Of a stretch of 64,000 nucleotides of DNA, positions 52,307 to 61,372 are shown in pieces; the stretch's first letter is position 1; every line of letters begins with the position of its first letter. The stretch comes from an uncultured Dorea sp. (GTDB lineage: Bacteria; Bacillota; Clostridia; Lachnospirales; Lachnospiraceae), in contig URTM01000011.1 in NCBI GenBank assembly GCA_900550865.1, forward strand, positions 1-64,000. The letters run 5' to 3'. The position numbers were made by a program, and so were the translations under genes. Below the pieces are notes generated by a model. The model was not told the DNA's origin. It saw only the letters and a list, made by a program, of their open reading frames with translations, and made no database searches.

Positions 52307-52335
52307 TTGAAAAGGGAATATCCATTTGCTATAAT
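52307..52335 (+). promoter_or_regulatory. Promoter of the WecG/TagA-like gene
   Basis: TTGAAA (52307-52312) and TATAAT (52330-52335) with a 17-bp spacer and a TGC extension of the -10. This argues against translation starting at the upstream ATG near 52307. Confidence 0.65.
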
Positions 52336-52369
52336 CGAAAAACTGGTAAAAGAGTTAGCAGGTGAGGAT

Positions 52370-53044
52370 ATGAACGAAAAGATTAATGTTTTAAATGTGA
52401 ATATAGACAGCTGTACAGCCAAAGAAGCCATGAAAGAAACAATTGCTTTTCTGGAGACGGAACCTGTAAGCGTAATAGAAGTCGTATCGGTAGACGGTCT
52501 GATGCAGATGAATGATCTTCCGGAACTTAAGGAAAAGCTGAATGAATTTGATCTGGTCCTTCCGGGAGAAGAGCTGATCCTGGAAACGGCGGAAGAAGCA
52601 AGGATGCCAAAAGAAATCGACATGAGCTTATATCTGAAGATGTTCATGAGATATCTGCATAAAAACCATAAAAGGATTTATCTTCTGGTGGAATCGGAAG
52701 AGGAAGGTCAGGAAGCGTTCCGGTATATGCAGAAAGCTTACAGTGGAATTCAACTGATAGGTCTTGCGAAAGTATCGGCTGAAGGAAGAGCAGATGATAT
52801 GCTGGTGAATGCGATCAATGGAAGTGAAGTAGACTGTATCCTTTCAGCGTTATCAACACCGCTTCAGGAGGATTTTATCGCAAAAAACAGGAATCTTCTG
52901 GATGCCAGAGTGTGGATCGGAGTGGGGCAAAAGATATTTGCTGCGCGTAAACCGGGATTAGGACAGGGAAAAATCGCCAAATATCTGCTGAATCATTTTT
53001 TTAAGAGAGAAATGGAAAAAAATAAGCTGAAATCACAATCCTAA
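52370..53044 (+). CDS. Divergent WecG/TagA-family glycosyltransferase-like protein
   Basis: 224 residues from the ATG preceded by GTGAGGA. INVLNVNIDSCTAKEAMKET at the start and ARVWIGVGQKIFAARKPGLG near the end follow the pattern of the GT26 family that adds sugars during teichoic acid or enterobacterial antigen synthesis. The usual central D-G-x-G-V/I motif is replaced by LVLPGEELILE, and the GxxFDxxAG segment is altered, so catalytic activity is doubtful. It is a single gene ending in a terminator. Confidence 0.65.
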   Translation: MNEKINVLNVNIDSCTAKEAMKETIAFLETEPVSVIEVVSVDGLMQMNDLPELKEKLNEFDLVLPGEELILETAEEARMPKEIDMSLYLKMFMRYLHKNHKRIYLLVESEEEGQEAFRYMQKAYSGIQLIGLAKVSAEGRADDMLVNAINGSEVDCILSALSTPLQEDFIAKNRNLLDARVWIGVGQKIFAARKPGLGQGKIAKYLLNHFFKREMEKNKLKSQS

Positions 53045-53112
53045 GAAAAATATAAGAAATTTGTTTCGTCACTATGTCCATGAGATAAATGTGTACAAAT
53101 TGTAAAAAAACT

Positions 53113-53155
53113 GAGGAAATCACCAAAAAAGTGTGATTTCCTCTTTATTTTTTTG
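53113..53155 (+). terminator. Intrinsic terminator after the WecG-like gene
   Basis: GAGGAAATCAC (53113-53123) pairs with GTGATTTCCTC (53133-53143) and is followed by TTTATTTTTTT. Confidence 0.9.
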
Positions 53156-53257
53156 GTCATATATATTAAGATAGAATTTAACAGTATACATTTTGAAGAT
53201 TTATGGAGTGAATTTGTTGTGGAAAATGTATATTGAAAAGAGTGGAGGAGATGGAAT

Positions 53258-54346
53258 ATGATATCTAATCAAATACTTCAAAACACAATTGAAGGATTGA
53301 AAGGGATTACACGAATTGACTTTTGCGTGATGGACACAGACGGTAAATCTCTTGCAAGCACATTTTCAGAACAGGAGAACTATGTAGAGGAGGTTGTCTC
53401 CTTTGTTGAATCCCCGGCAGACAGTCAGGTCGTACAGGGATATCAGTTTTTTAAGATTTTTGACGAACATCAGTTAGAATATATCCTTCTTGCGAATGGA
53501 GGAAGTGACGATGTTTACATGGTAGGCAAGATTGCTGTCTTCCAGATTCAGAATCTTCTTGTAGCATATAAAGAAAGATTTGATAAAGATAATTTCATTA
53601 AAAACCTGTTGCTGGATAATCTGCTGCTGGTAGATATTTACAACCGTGCCAAGAAGTTACATATTGACACAGAAGTAAGACGTGTTATCTTTATTATTGA
53701 AACAAAGCACGAAAAAGATACGAATGCGCTCGACAATGTAAGAAATCTTCTTGGCAACCGTACCAGAGATTTTGTGACGGCTGTTGATGAGAAGAATATT
53801 ATCGTTGTAAAAGAACTGGAACCAAACGATGGTCATGCAGAATTGGAAAAGATTGCAGAGAACATGTATACACTTCTGAAAGAAGATGGAGAAGAAGATG
53901 TTCTGATCGCATACGGAACCGTTGTGAATGATATCAAAGAAGTTTCAAAATCATACAAAGAAGCAAAACTGGCGCTTGATGTCGGAAAGATATTCTTTAG
54001 TGAACGAAGCGTGATTGCGTACAGTGCTTTGGGAATTGGACGTCTGATCTATCAGCTTCCGATTCCGCTTTGCAAGATGTTCATACGTGAGATTTTTGAG
54101 GGGAAATCGCCGGATGATTTTGATGAGGAGACATTGACAACGATCAATAAATTCTTTGAGAATAATCTGAACGTATCAGAGACATCGAGACAATTATATA
54201 TACACCGTAATACACTGGTATACAGACTGGACAAACTGCAGAAGAGCACCGGTCTGGATCTTCGTGTGTTTGAAGACGCCATTACATTCAAGATCGCACT
54301 GATGGTTGTGAAGTATATGAAGTATATGGAGTCACTGGAGTATTAA
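53258..54346 (+). CDS. CdaR/PucR-like transcriptional regulator
   Basis: 362 residues. A GAF/PAS-like N-terminal region, a central GGDEF-like domain found in CdaR proteins (about 150-260), and a C-terminal PucR-type helix-turn-helix with FFENNLNVSETSRQLYIHRN and TLVYRLDKLQKSTGLDLR. It lies 16 bp before ftsE and in the same direction, so it may be transcribed with the division genes. The ligand is unknown. Confidence 0.87.
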   Translation: MISNQILQNTIEGLKGITRIDFCVMDTDGKSLASTFSEQENYVEEVVSFVESPADSQVVQGYQFFKIFDEHQLEYILLANGGSDDVYMVGKIAVFQIQNLLVAYKERFDKDNFIKNLLLDNLLLVDIYNRAKKLHIDTEVRRVIFIIETKHEKDTNALDNVRNLLGNRTRDFVTAVDEKNIIVVKELEPNDGHAELEKIAENMYTLLKEDGEEDVLIAYGTVVNDIKEVSKSYKEAKLALDVGKIFFSERSVIAYSALGIGRLIYQLPIPLCKMFIREIFEGKSPDDFDEETLTTINKFFENNLNVSETSRQLYIHRNTLVYRLDKLQKSTGLDLRVFEDAITFKIALMVVKYMKYMESLEY

Positions 54347-54362
54347 TAATCAGGAGGAACAT

Positions 54363-55049
54363 ATGATTGAACTAAGAGAAGTAACGAAAGAGTACTCAAA
54401 AGGGGTTGCAGCCCTGAATGGAATCAATCTGAAGATTGAACAGGGTGAATTTGTGTTTATTGTAGGAGACAGTGGTTCGGGTAAGTCTACTTTGATCAAA
54501 CTTATTATGAAAGAACTGGAACCTACTTCTGGAACGATTATCGTAAATGGCAATAACTTAAGCCGTATGAAACATCGGAAGGTTGCGATGTACAGAAGAA
54601 ATATCGGTGTCGTGTTCCAGGATTTCCGTTTGTTAAAAGACCGCAATATCTATGAAAATATTGCGTTTGCACAGAGAGTAACGGAGACACCTACGAGAAT
54701 AATCAAGAAAAAAGTACCGGCGGCATTGTCACTGGTAGGGCTTGCCCAGAAATACAAAGCATTTCCAAAGGAATTATCCGGTGGTGAACAGCAGCGTGTT
54801 GCGATTGCGAGAGCAATCGTAAATGAGCCTGCGATTCTTCTTGCGGATGAGCCTACCGGTAACCTGGATCCGACAAACTCATGGGAGATCATGAAGCTGT
54901 TGGAAGAAGCAAATGACAGAGGAACTACGGTTCTGGTCGTTACACATAACCAGGAAATCGTTAATGAGATGCAGAAGCGCGTTGTTACAATGAAGAAAGG
55001 TGTTATTGTAAGCGACGAGAAAAAAGGTGGGTACAAGCATGAGAATTAG
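54363..55049 (+). CDS. ftsE: Cell division ATP-binding protein FtsE
   Basis: 228 residues. ABC ATPase with Walker A VGDSGSGKSTLIKL, signature LSGGEQQRVAIARAI, Walker B ILLADEPTGNLDP and the switch His in VVTHN. FtsE couples ATP use by the FtsEX complex to activation of peptidoglycan hydrolases at the septum or side wall. GGAGG precedes the ATG; its stop overlaps the ftsX start by 11 bp. Confidence 0.97.
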   Translation: MIELREVTKEYSKGVAALNGINLKIEQGEFVFIVGDSGSGKSTLIKLIMKELEPTSGTIIVNGNNLSRMKHRKVAMYRRNIGVVFQDFRLLKDRNIYENIAFAQRVTETPTRIIKKKVPAALSLVGLAQKYKAFPKELSGGEQQRVAIARAIVNEPAILLADEPTGNLDPTNSWEIMKLLEEANDRGTTVLVVTHNQEIVNEMQKRVVTMKKGVIVSDEKKGGYKHEN

Positions 55050-55947
55050 TACAATAGGATATTCGATGAAACAAGGAGTTAAGAACATCCGAAGAAATAA
55101 GTTGTTTTCCATTGCTTCTATTGCGACAATGGCGGCGTGTATTTTCCTGTTCGGACTGTTCTATTCCATTGTTGTAAACTTTAATTATATGGTGGAAAAA
55201 GCAGAAGAGAGTGTTGCAATCACGGTATTCTTCAACGAAGATACGACACAGGAACAAAAAGATGCAATCGGTGCCAAACTCAAGAAAGAAGACGGGGTAC
55301 TGAAAGTCAATTATGTAAGTGCAGACGATGCATGGAATAAGTTCAAAGACCAGTATTTTGGAGAATCAAGTGATCTGGCTGAGGGATTCAAAAGTGATAA
55401 CCCGCTTGCTAATTCTGACAACTATGAAGTATATCTTTCCGATGTGTCAAAACAGAAAGATATTGTATCTTTTGCAAAATCACTGGATGGTGTACGAAAA
55501 GTCAATAAGTCGGATGTGGTAGCAAAGACACTTACCAGCGTGAATAGACTGGTCGGATATGTGTCTGTGGCGATCATTGCAATCCTACTTGCGGTATCCA
55601 TTTTCCTGATCAGTAATACTGTCACCATGGGTATTACAGTAAGACGTGAAGAAATCGCGATCATGAAATATATTGGAGCGAAGGATGGATTCGTCCGTGC
55701 ACCGTTCGTGATCGAAGGTGTGATCATCGGTGCTGTGGGAGCAGTTATTCCGCTGATACTTCTGTATTTTATGTATAACAAAGCAATTACATATATTATG
55801 ACGAGATTCAGTCTTCTGAATAATATCGTAGATTTCCTTCCGGTAGCAACTGTTTACAGAACATTACTTCCAATCGGTATTGCATTAGGAGTAGGTATTG
55901 GTTTTGTGGGAAGTTTCTTCACAATCCGTAAGCACCTGAAAGTGTAA
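55039..55947 (+). CDS. ftsX: Cell division protein FtsX
   Basis: 302 residues with four membrane helices: one near residue 30 (MAACIFLFGLFYSIVVNF) and three in the C-terminal third, with an extracellular domain (about 55-165) between that contacts the hydrolase. The segments TMGITVRREEIAIMKYIGAK and APFVIEGVIIGAVGA are conserved. The ATG at 55039 is favoured over GTG 55027. Partner of FtsE; the M23 hydrolase downstream is the likely target. Confidence 0.95.
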   Translation: MRISTIGYSMKQGVKNIRRNKLFSIASIATMAACIFLFGLFYSIVVNFNYMVEKAEESVAITVFFNEDTTQEQKDAIGAKLKKEDGVLKVNYVSADDAWNKFKDQYFGESSDLAEGFKSDNPLANSDNYEVYLSDVSKQKDIVSFAKSLDGVRKVNKSDVVAKTLTSVNRLVGYVSVAIIAILLAVSIFLISNTVTMGITVRREEIAIMKYIGAKDGFVRAPFVIEGVIIGAVGAVIPLILLYFMYNKAITYIMTRFSLLNNIVDFLPVATVYRTLLPIGIALGVGIGFVGSFFTIRKHLKV

Positions 55948-55974
55948 TGGTTCTGGCTCGGAAAGGAGCAACAT

Positions 55975-57144
55975 ATGATAAATAGAAAGAAGATGGTAAG
56001 TCTTTTACTGACGCTGACGCTTGTGAGCGGAATGTTCGTACAGACGCATGCGGCAGAAATTGATGATACGAAAAAAAAGGCAGAAGAATTAGAGCAGAAA
56101 AAGAAGACTGCAGAGAGTGAAGAGGCATCTCTGACGGATCAGTTGAAAAAGCTGGTGGAAGAGATGGAAAGCACGAAGAAAAAGATTTCTACAAAAGAGA
56201 ATGAAATCTCAGATAAAGAAGACGAACTGATCCTGGCAAAGGCAGATGAGAATGATCAGTACGAGAACATGAAAAAGAGAATCCGTTTTATGTATGAGAA
56301 TGGAAATACCGGATTTGTTGAGATTTTGTGTTCTTCCAAATCAATCGGCGAATTTCTGAACAATGCGGAATATATCAGTACAATATCCGGTTATGATAGA
56401 AATATGCTGGTAGAATTTCAAAAAGTTGTGACGAATGTAGAAAATCAGGAAGCAGAACTTAAGAAAGAATATGCAAAACTGCAGACAATGCAGGACGACC
56501 TGATCGAAAAACAGGATAATGTAAATGAGTTGCTGACAAGCAAACAGAGTGAAATCCAGTCTCTGGACAGCGAGCTTGGAGATACGAAGAATAAACTGGC
56601 ACAGCTTGAGGCTGCCGCTGCAGAGGCTGAGAGAAAGCAGAAAGAAGCCGCGGAAGCGGCTGCGGCTGCGAAACAGGCACAGGCTGCAGCAGCAAAGAAG
56701 AATACAAGCTCGTCCGGTTCAACATCCGGATCAGCGGGGGGATCAGTGGTGTCAGGAAATGGTACGTTTGCACATCCTTGCCCGGCAGGATATATTTCCA
56801 GTACATTTGGCTACAGAACGCAGCCGATCGCGGGTGCAAGTACGAACCACAAAGGAATTGATTTTGCGGCAGCAACCGGAACACCGATCTATGCAGCGGC
56901 AGCAGGAACTGTAATTTCAGCCGGATATGCCGGAAATGCAGGCAACCTGCTGGTAATCAACCATGGAAATGGACTGCTGACTTATTATATGCATTGCAGT
57001 AAGATTTATGTAAGTGCAGGACAGACAGTCAGCAAGGGACAGAATGTTGCGGCAGTCGGAACGACAGGCAATTCGACAGGACCACATTTACATTTTCAGG
57101 TTATGCTGAATGGAACACCGGTGAATCCGGCAAACTATCTGTAA
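55975..57144 (+). CDS. Murein hydrolase activator-type M23 peptidase
   Basis: 389 residues. Signal peptide to about residue 27 (THAAE). A long coiled coil (about 30-235) typical of EnvC/PcsB/CwlO partners of FtsX, an Ala/Gln-rich and Ser/Gly-rich linker, and a C-terminal LytM/M23 domain (about 265-389) with the zinc ligands in NHKGIDFAAATGTPI and GPHLHFQV intact. Unlike EnvC, it therefore could cleave peptidoglycan itself. It lies 27 bp after ftsX. Confidence 0.94.
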   Translation: MINRKKMVSLLLTLTLVSGMFVQTHAAEIDDTKKKAEELEQKKKTAESEEASLTDQLKKLVEEMESTKKKISTKENEISDKEDELILAKADENDQYENMKKRIRFMYENGNTGFVEILCSSKSIGEFLNNAEYISTISGYDRNMLVEFQKVVTNVENQEAELKKEYAKLQTMQDDLIEKQDNVNELLTSKQSEIQSLDSELGDTKNKLAQLEAAAAEAERKQKEAAEAAAAAKQAQAAAAKKNTSSSGSTSGSAGGSVVSGNGTFAHPCPAGYISSTFGYRTQPIAGASTNHKGIDFAAATGTPIYAAAAGTVISAGYAGNAGNLLVINHGNGLLTYYMHCSKIYVSAGQTVSKGQNVAAVGTTGNSTGPHLHFQVMLNGTPVNPANYL

Positions 57145-57175
57145 CAGTGAACAGATCATAGTAAGAGGCAGATAA

Positions 57176-58345
57176 ATGAAAAACAAAAAAAGTTTTTTGA
57201 AAGGGGCGCTTTGTGGCGCCCTTGCTATGTTATTGGTGGCAGGACTTGTATCCTGCGGATTGAGTAAAAGTAATAGTGATATTACGACGAAAACGGATGA
57301 AAAGATATCGGAGTTACAGAATCTGATCGAGAAGCATTATATGGGAGACGTAAAAGAGAAGAATCTGGAAGATGGTATCTATAAAGGGTATATCAATGGA
57401 CTGAATGATCCGTATTCGGTATATTACAACAAGAAAGAGACGAAAGAATTATATGAATCGACCGGCGGGGAATATTCCGGAATCGGCGCGGTGATGTCTC
57501 AGAACACGGAGACTGGGGTGATTACCCTGGTTCAGATATATAAGGATTCTCCGGCTGAAAAAGCAGGACTTAAGGACAATGATATCTTATATAAGGTCGA
57601 AGGAAAAGAAGTAACAGGAAAAGATCTTTCGAAAGTTGTAAGTAAAATAAAAGGCGAAAAAGGAACAACAGTAGAACTTACCGTATTAAGAGGAGAAGAT
57701 GCGAAGGAGGTAACTGTGACTGCTACAAGAGATACTGTGCAGGCACAGACGATAGAGTATAAGCTGATGGATGACAAGATCGGTTATATCAGAGTGTCTG
57801 AATTCGATACAGTAACCTATGACCAGTACAAAGAAGCACTGGATGATCTCGAGAAGCAGGGGATGACAGGATTAGTGGTGGATCTGCGTAATAATCCGGG
57901 AGGCTCACTCAGCACCGTATGTGATATGCTGGATCTGATGCTGCCAAAGGGACTGATCGTCTATACGGAAGACAAAGATGGCAAAAAGACAGAGATGAAA
58001 TCTGATGAAGAGCATCAGTTTACCAAGCCGCTGGCAGTTCTGGTAAATGGCAACAGTGCCAGCGCATCGGAAATCTATTCCGGTGCGATCCAGGATTATG
58101 GAACCGGTAAGATTGTAGGAACCCAGACATATGGAAAGGGTGTTGTACAGCAGATTTTTGATCTGGATGACGGAACAGCTGTAAAACTTACGATTGCGGA
58201 GTATTTTACTCCAAAGGGAAGAAGCATTAATGGAAAAGGAATTACACCGGATGTAAAAGTGAAATACGAAAGTAATCAGGCAGATCCGGAAGCAGATAAT
58301 CAGCTTGAAAAAGCAGTAGAGACAGTAAAGGCGCAGATGAAGTAA
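57176..58345 (+). CDS. C-terminal processing peptidase, S41 family, lipoprotein
   Basis: 389 residues. Lipobox LVSC in the N-terminal signal puts it outside the membrane. PDZ domain (about 95-185) with ETGVITLVQIYKDSPAEKAG, followed by the S41 protease core with nucleophile Ser in NGNSASASEIYSGAIQDYG and Lys in QTYGKGVVQ. Such proteases trim exported proteins, including cell-wall hydrolases, and the adjacent M23 gene fits that role. Confidence 0.94.
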   Translation: MKNKKSFLKGALCGALAMLLVAGLVSCGLSKSNSDITTKTDEKISELQNLIEKHYMGDVKEKNLEDGIYKGYINGLNDPYSVYYNKKETKELYESTGGEYSGIGAVMSQNTETGVITLVQIYKDSPAEKAGLKDNDILYKVEGKEVTGKDLSKVVSKIKGEKGTTVELTVLRGEDAKEVTVTATRDTVQAQTIEYKLMDDKIGYIRVSEFDTVTYDQYKEALDDLEKQGMTGLVVDLRNNPGGSLSTVCDMLDLMLPKGLIVYTEDKDGKKTEMKSDEEHQFTKPLAVLVNGNSASASEIYSGAIQDYGTGKIVGTQTYGKGVVQQIFDLDDGTAVKLTIAEYFTPKGRSINGKGITPDVKVKYESNQADPEADNQLEKAVETVKAQMK

Positions 58346-58385
58346 TGGTGTGCCGGCAATGACATGGCAGAAGAAGAGTTTGGAA

Positions 58386-58411
58386 GGGAATGCAGATAGG
58401 CATTCCCTTTT
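58386..58411 (+). terminator. Intrinsic terminator of the ftsEX unit
   Basis: GGGAATGC (58386-58393) and GCATTCCC (58400-58407) form the stem, followed by TTTT. Confidence 0.82.
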
Positions 58412-58481
58412 AGTATGCCTTATGGTAAAATATAAATAATGTAAAATTAAGATGATACATGTAAAATAGGAGGAAAAGACA

Positions 58482-59408
58482 TTGATTAATCAGTTAGTAG
58501 CCAACATAAAGAAGACAGGAGCACCGATCGTAGTAGGTCTGGATCCAATGTTAAACTACATTCCGGAACAGGTTCAGCAGAAAGCGTTTGCAGAGTATGG
58601 TGAGACACTGGAAGGAGCAGCAGAAGCCATCTGGCAGTTCAATAAAGAAATCGTAGACAAGACATATGATCTGATCCCAGCAGTAAAACCACAGATCGCG
58701 ATGTATGAACAATTCGGTCTTCCGGGACTTGCAGCATTTAAGAAGACGGTAGATTACTGTAAGGAAAAAGGACTGGTTGTCATCGGAGATATAAAAAGAG
58801 GAGATATTGGTTCTACATCTGCTGCTTATGCGGTTGGTCATATTGGAAAAGTGAAAGTAGGAAGCAAGACATATGCACCATTTGACGAAGACTTTGTAAC
58901 AGTCAACCCATACCTTGGTTCAGACGGAGTGAATCCGTTCCTGGACGTATGCAAAGAAGAGAAGAAGGGAATCTTTGTTCTGGTTAAGACTTCCAATCCA
59001 TCCAGCGGGGAATTCCAGGATCAGAAGATAGATGGTCGTCCGCTGTATGAACTGGTCGGAGAGAAAGTGGCTGCATGGGGATCAGAAGTCATGGGTGATG
59101 AGTACAGTTATGTAGGAGCAGTAGTAGGAGCAACTTATCCGGAGATGGGAAAAGTACTTAGAAAAGTAATGCCGAAGGCATATATCCTGGTTCCTGGCTA
59201 CGGTGCACAGGGTGGAAAAGGAAAAGATCTGGTACATTTCTTTAATGAGGATGGACTGGGAGCAATCGTGAACTCTTCGAGAGGAATCATTGCGGCATAC
59301 AAGCAGGAACAGTATGCAAAGTTTGGAGCTGAGAACTTTGGTGATGCATCCAGGGCAGCAGTTGAGACTATGGTAGCAGACATCAAGGGAGCACTTGAGA
59401 ACAGATAA
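58482..59408 (+). CDS. pyrF: Orotidine 5'-phosphate decarboxylase, long type
   Basis: 308 residues with a TTG start after AGGAGG. PIVVGLDPMLNYIP at the start and the catalytic Asp-Lys-Asp set in VVIGDIKRGDIGSTSAAY identify OMP decarboxylase of the longer PyrF subgroup. It makes UMP from OMP. First of the pyrF-pyrK-pyrD set. No PyrR-type attenuator is visible in the short leader. Confidence 0.97.
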   Translation: MINQLVANIKKTGAPIVVGLDPMLNYIPEQVQQKAFAEYGETLEGAAEAIWQFNKEIVDKTYDLIPAVKPQIAMYEQFGLPGLAAFKKTVDYCKEKGLVVIGDIKRGDIGSTSAAYAVGHIGKVKVGSKTYAPFDEDFVTVNPYLGSDGVNPFLDVCKEEKKGIFVLVKTSNPSSGEFQDQKIDGRPLYELVGEKVAAWGSEVMGDEYSYVGAVVGATYPEMGKVLRKVMPKAYILVPGYGAQGGKGKDLVHFFNEDGLGAIVNSSRGIIAAYKQEQYAKFGAENFGDASRAAVETMVADIKGALENR

Positions 59409-59475
59409 GGTCTGATCTGTCAAAAAAGACAGATAAAAAACGTAAGACAGAGGAATCTTAACAGGAGAAATGAAG

Positions 59476-60258
59476 ATGGAGAAAAAGAAAGAACAGGCGA
59501 AAGTTCTGTCACAGGAGATGCTGGCAGACGGGATCTACAGTCTGTGGATTGAGACAGAAGCAGCACGGACGGCCAGACCGGGACAGTTTGTATCTGTATA
59601 TACGACAGATGCAAGCAAATTACTTCCGCGTCCGATCAGTATCTGCGAAATAGATAAAGAGGCAAAAAAATTGAGACTGGTATATCGTGTAACTGGTGAA
59701 AAGACCGGAACAAAGCAGTTCTCAGAATTGAAAGCCGGAGATTATGTACCGGTGATCGGACCTCTGGGAAATGGATTCCCATATGAGAAGGCAGAAGGAA
59801 GAAAAGTGTTCCTGATGGGCGGAGGAATCGGTGTTCCTCCGATTCTGGAACTCGCAAAACAGATGAACTGTGAAGAAAAGCAGATCGTTGTCGGATACAG
59901 AGATGCACATACGTTCCTGAAAGAAGAATTTGAACAGAACGGAACGTTGTATATTTCTACAGAGGATGGAAGTGTGGGAACAAAAGGAAATGTCATGGAT
60001 GCTATTCGTGAGCAGAATCTGGATGCAGATATGATATTTGCATGTGGACCGACACCAATGCTGCGTGCGATCAAGTCTTATGCGGAAGAAAAAGGAATCG
60101 AATGTTATATTTCATTAGAAGAGAGAATGGCATGCGGAATCGGCGCCTGTCTGGCATGTGTCTGCAAGACAAAGGAAAAAGATGCACACAGCAATGTGAA
60201 TAATAAGAGAATCTGTAAAGACGGACCAGTATTCTTATCTACGGAGGTGGATTTATAA
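59476..60258 (+). CDS. pyrK: Dihydroorotate dehydrogenase electron transfer subunit
   Basis: 260 residues. FAD-binding segment LPRPISICEID, NAD-binding GGGIGVPPILELA, and the 2Fe-2S cysteines in MACGIGACLACVC and the later RICKDGP. PyrK passes electrons from dihydroorotate oxidation by PyrD to NAD. The ATG at 59476 has AGGAG at 8 bp, whereas ATG 59470 is too close to it. Its stop overlaps the pyrD start. Confidence 0.96.
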   Translation: MEKKKEQAKVLSQEMLADGIYSLWIETEAARTARPGQFVSVYTTDASKLLPRPISICEIDKEAKKLRLVYRVTGEKTGTKQFSELKAGDYVPVIGPLGNGFPYEKAEGRKVFLMGGGIGVPPILELAKQMNCEEKQIVVGYRDAHTFLKEEFEQNGTLYISTEDGSVGTKGNVMDAIREQNLDADMIFACGPTPMLRAIKSYAEEKGIECYISLEERMACGIGACLACVCKTKEKDAHSNVNNKRICKDGPVFLSTEVDL

Positions 60259-61160
60259 TGGATATGAGAGTAAATATTGCCGGCGTAGAGTGGAAGAATC
60301 CGGTTACAGTGGCTTCCGGTACGTTTGGTTCGGGTGAAGAATTCGGTGAATTTGTCGATCTGAACCGTCTTGGAGCGGTGACGACCAAGGGAGTCGCAAA
60401 TGTTCCGTGGCCGGGTAATCCGACACCGCGTGTAGCGGAGGTATACGGTGGAATGATGAATGCGATCGGACTTCAGAATCCGGGAATCGATCTGTTCTGC
60501 AAAAGAGACATTCCGTTTCTGAAGAAATATGATACGAAGATCATTGTCAATGTCTGCGGTCATGCGCCGGAGGAATATCTTGCGGTTGTTGAGCGGCTGG
60601 CGGATGAGCCGATCGACATGATGGAGATCAACATCTCGTGTCCGAATGTAAATGCCGGATTCCTTGCGTTTGGACAGGACGCAAAGCATGTGGAAGAGCT
60701 GACCGCTCAGATCAAAAAGATCGCAAAACAGCCGATCATCATGAAACTGACACCGAATGTTACGGATATCACAGAGATTGCAAAGGCAGCAGAGGCTGGC
60801 GGGGCAGATGCGTTGTCTCTGATCAATACACTGACTGGTATGAAGATCGATATTAACCGCAGGACATTTGCGGTAGCGAATAAGACCGGCGGTGTATCAG
60901 GACCGGTTGTACACCCGATTGCAGTCCGCATGGTATATCAGACTGCACAGGCAGTTAATATTCCGATTATTGGAATGGGAGGAATTGCGACACCAGAAGA
61001 TGCTATCGAGATGATTCTTGCAGGAGCATCTGCAGTATCTGTGGGAACAGCGAATTTTTACAATCCGAATGCAACGATCGAGATCATTGACGGAATTGAA
61101 GCATATATGAAGAAGAACGGATTTGAATCTGTAAAAGATATGGTGGGCATTGCAAAATAA
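60258..61160 (+). CDS. pyrD: Dihydroorotate dehydrogenase, class 1B catalytic subunit
   Basis: 300 residues, FMN TIM barrel. NPVTVASGTFGSG, NISCPNVNAG with the catalytic Cys, KLTPNVTDI and PIIGMGGIATPEDA are family motifs. The adjacent pyrK makes this the NAD-dependent 1B type. ACGGAGGTGG lies before the ATG. Confidence 0.97.
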   Translation: MDMRVNIAGVEWKNPVTVASGTFGSGEEFGEFVDLNRLGAVTTKGVANVPWPGNPTPRVAEVYGGMMNAIGLQNPGIDLFCKRDIPFLKKYDTKIIVNVCGHAPEEYLAVVERLADEPIDMMEINISCPNVNAGFLAFGQDAKHVEELTAQIKKIAKQPIIMKLTPNVTDITEIAKAAEAGGADALSLINTLTGMKIDINRRTFAVANKTGGVSGPVVHPIAVRMVYQTAQAVNIPIIGMGGIATPEDAIEMILAGASAVSVGTANFYNPNATIEIIDGIEAYMKKNGFESVKDMVGIAK

Positions 61161-61180
61161 GATCATAACTATAATAGTAA

Positions 61181-61219
61181 AAAGATTCTGCTTTTACTGG
61201 AAATGCAGAATCTTTTTTT
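61181..61219 (+). terminator. Intrinsic terminator of the pyr operon
   Basis: AAAGATTCTGC (61181-61191) and GCAGAATCTTT (61205-61215), followed by Ts. Confidence 0.9.
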
Positions 61220-61266
61220 GTACTCTGGTATATCAGAAGAGCTTTCAGTGGAAGTTCTGCAGATTG
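61220..61266. repeat. Dispersed palindromic element, copy 6
   Basis: GTACTCTGGTATATCAGAAG followed by AGCTTTCAGTGGAAGTTCTGCAGAT. Like the copy at 4107, it begins with GTAC directly after the T tract of a terminator. The most divergent of the clear copies. Confidence 0.5.
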
Positions 61267-61372
61267 GCAAATGGCATAATGAAAATATGACCGGTCGTCA
61301 TTTTTTGAGTAGATTTTAGCCACTGTTTTTGCTATACTAATATCTATATGACAATAACAGGAGGATGAATGG

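Noticed and set aside
52177..52647. 156-codon minus-strand open frame
   Set aside because: Antisense to the spore-protein and WecG-like genes and their promoter; Ser/Phe-rich shadow composition.
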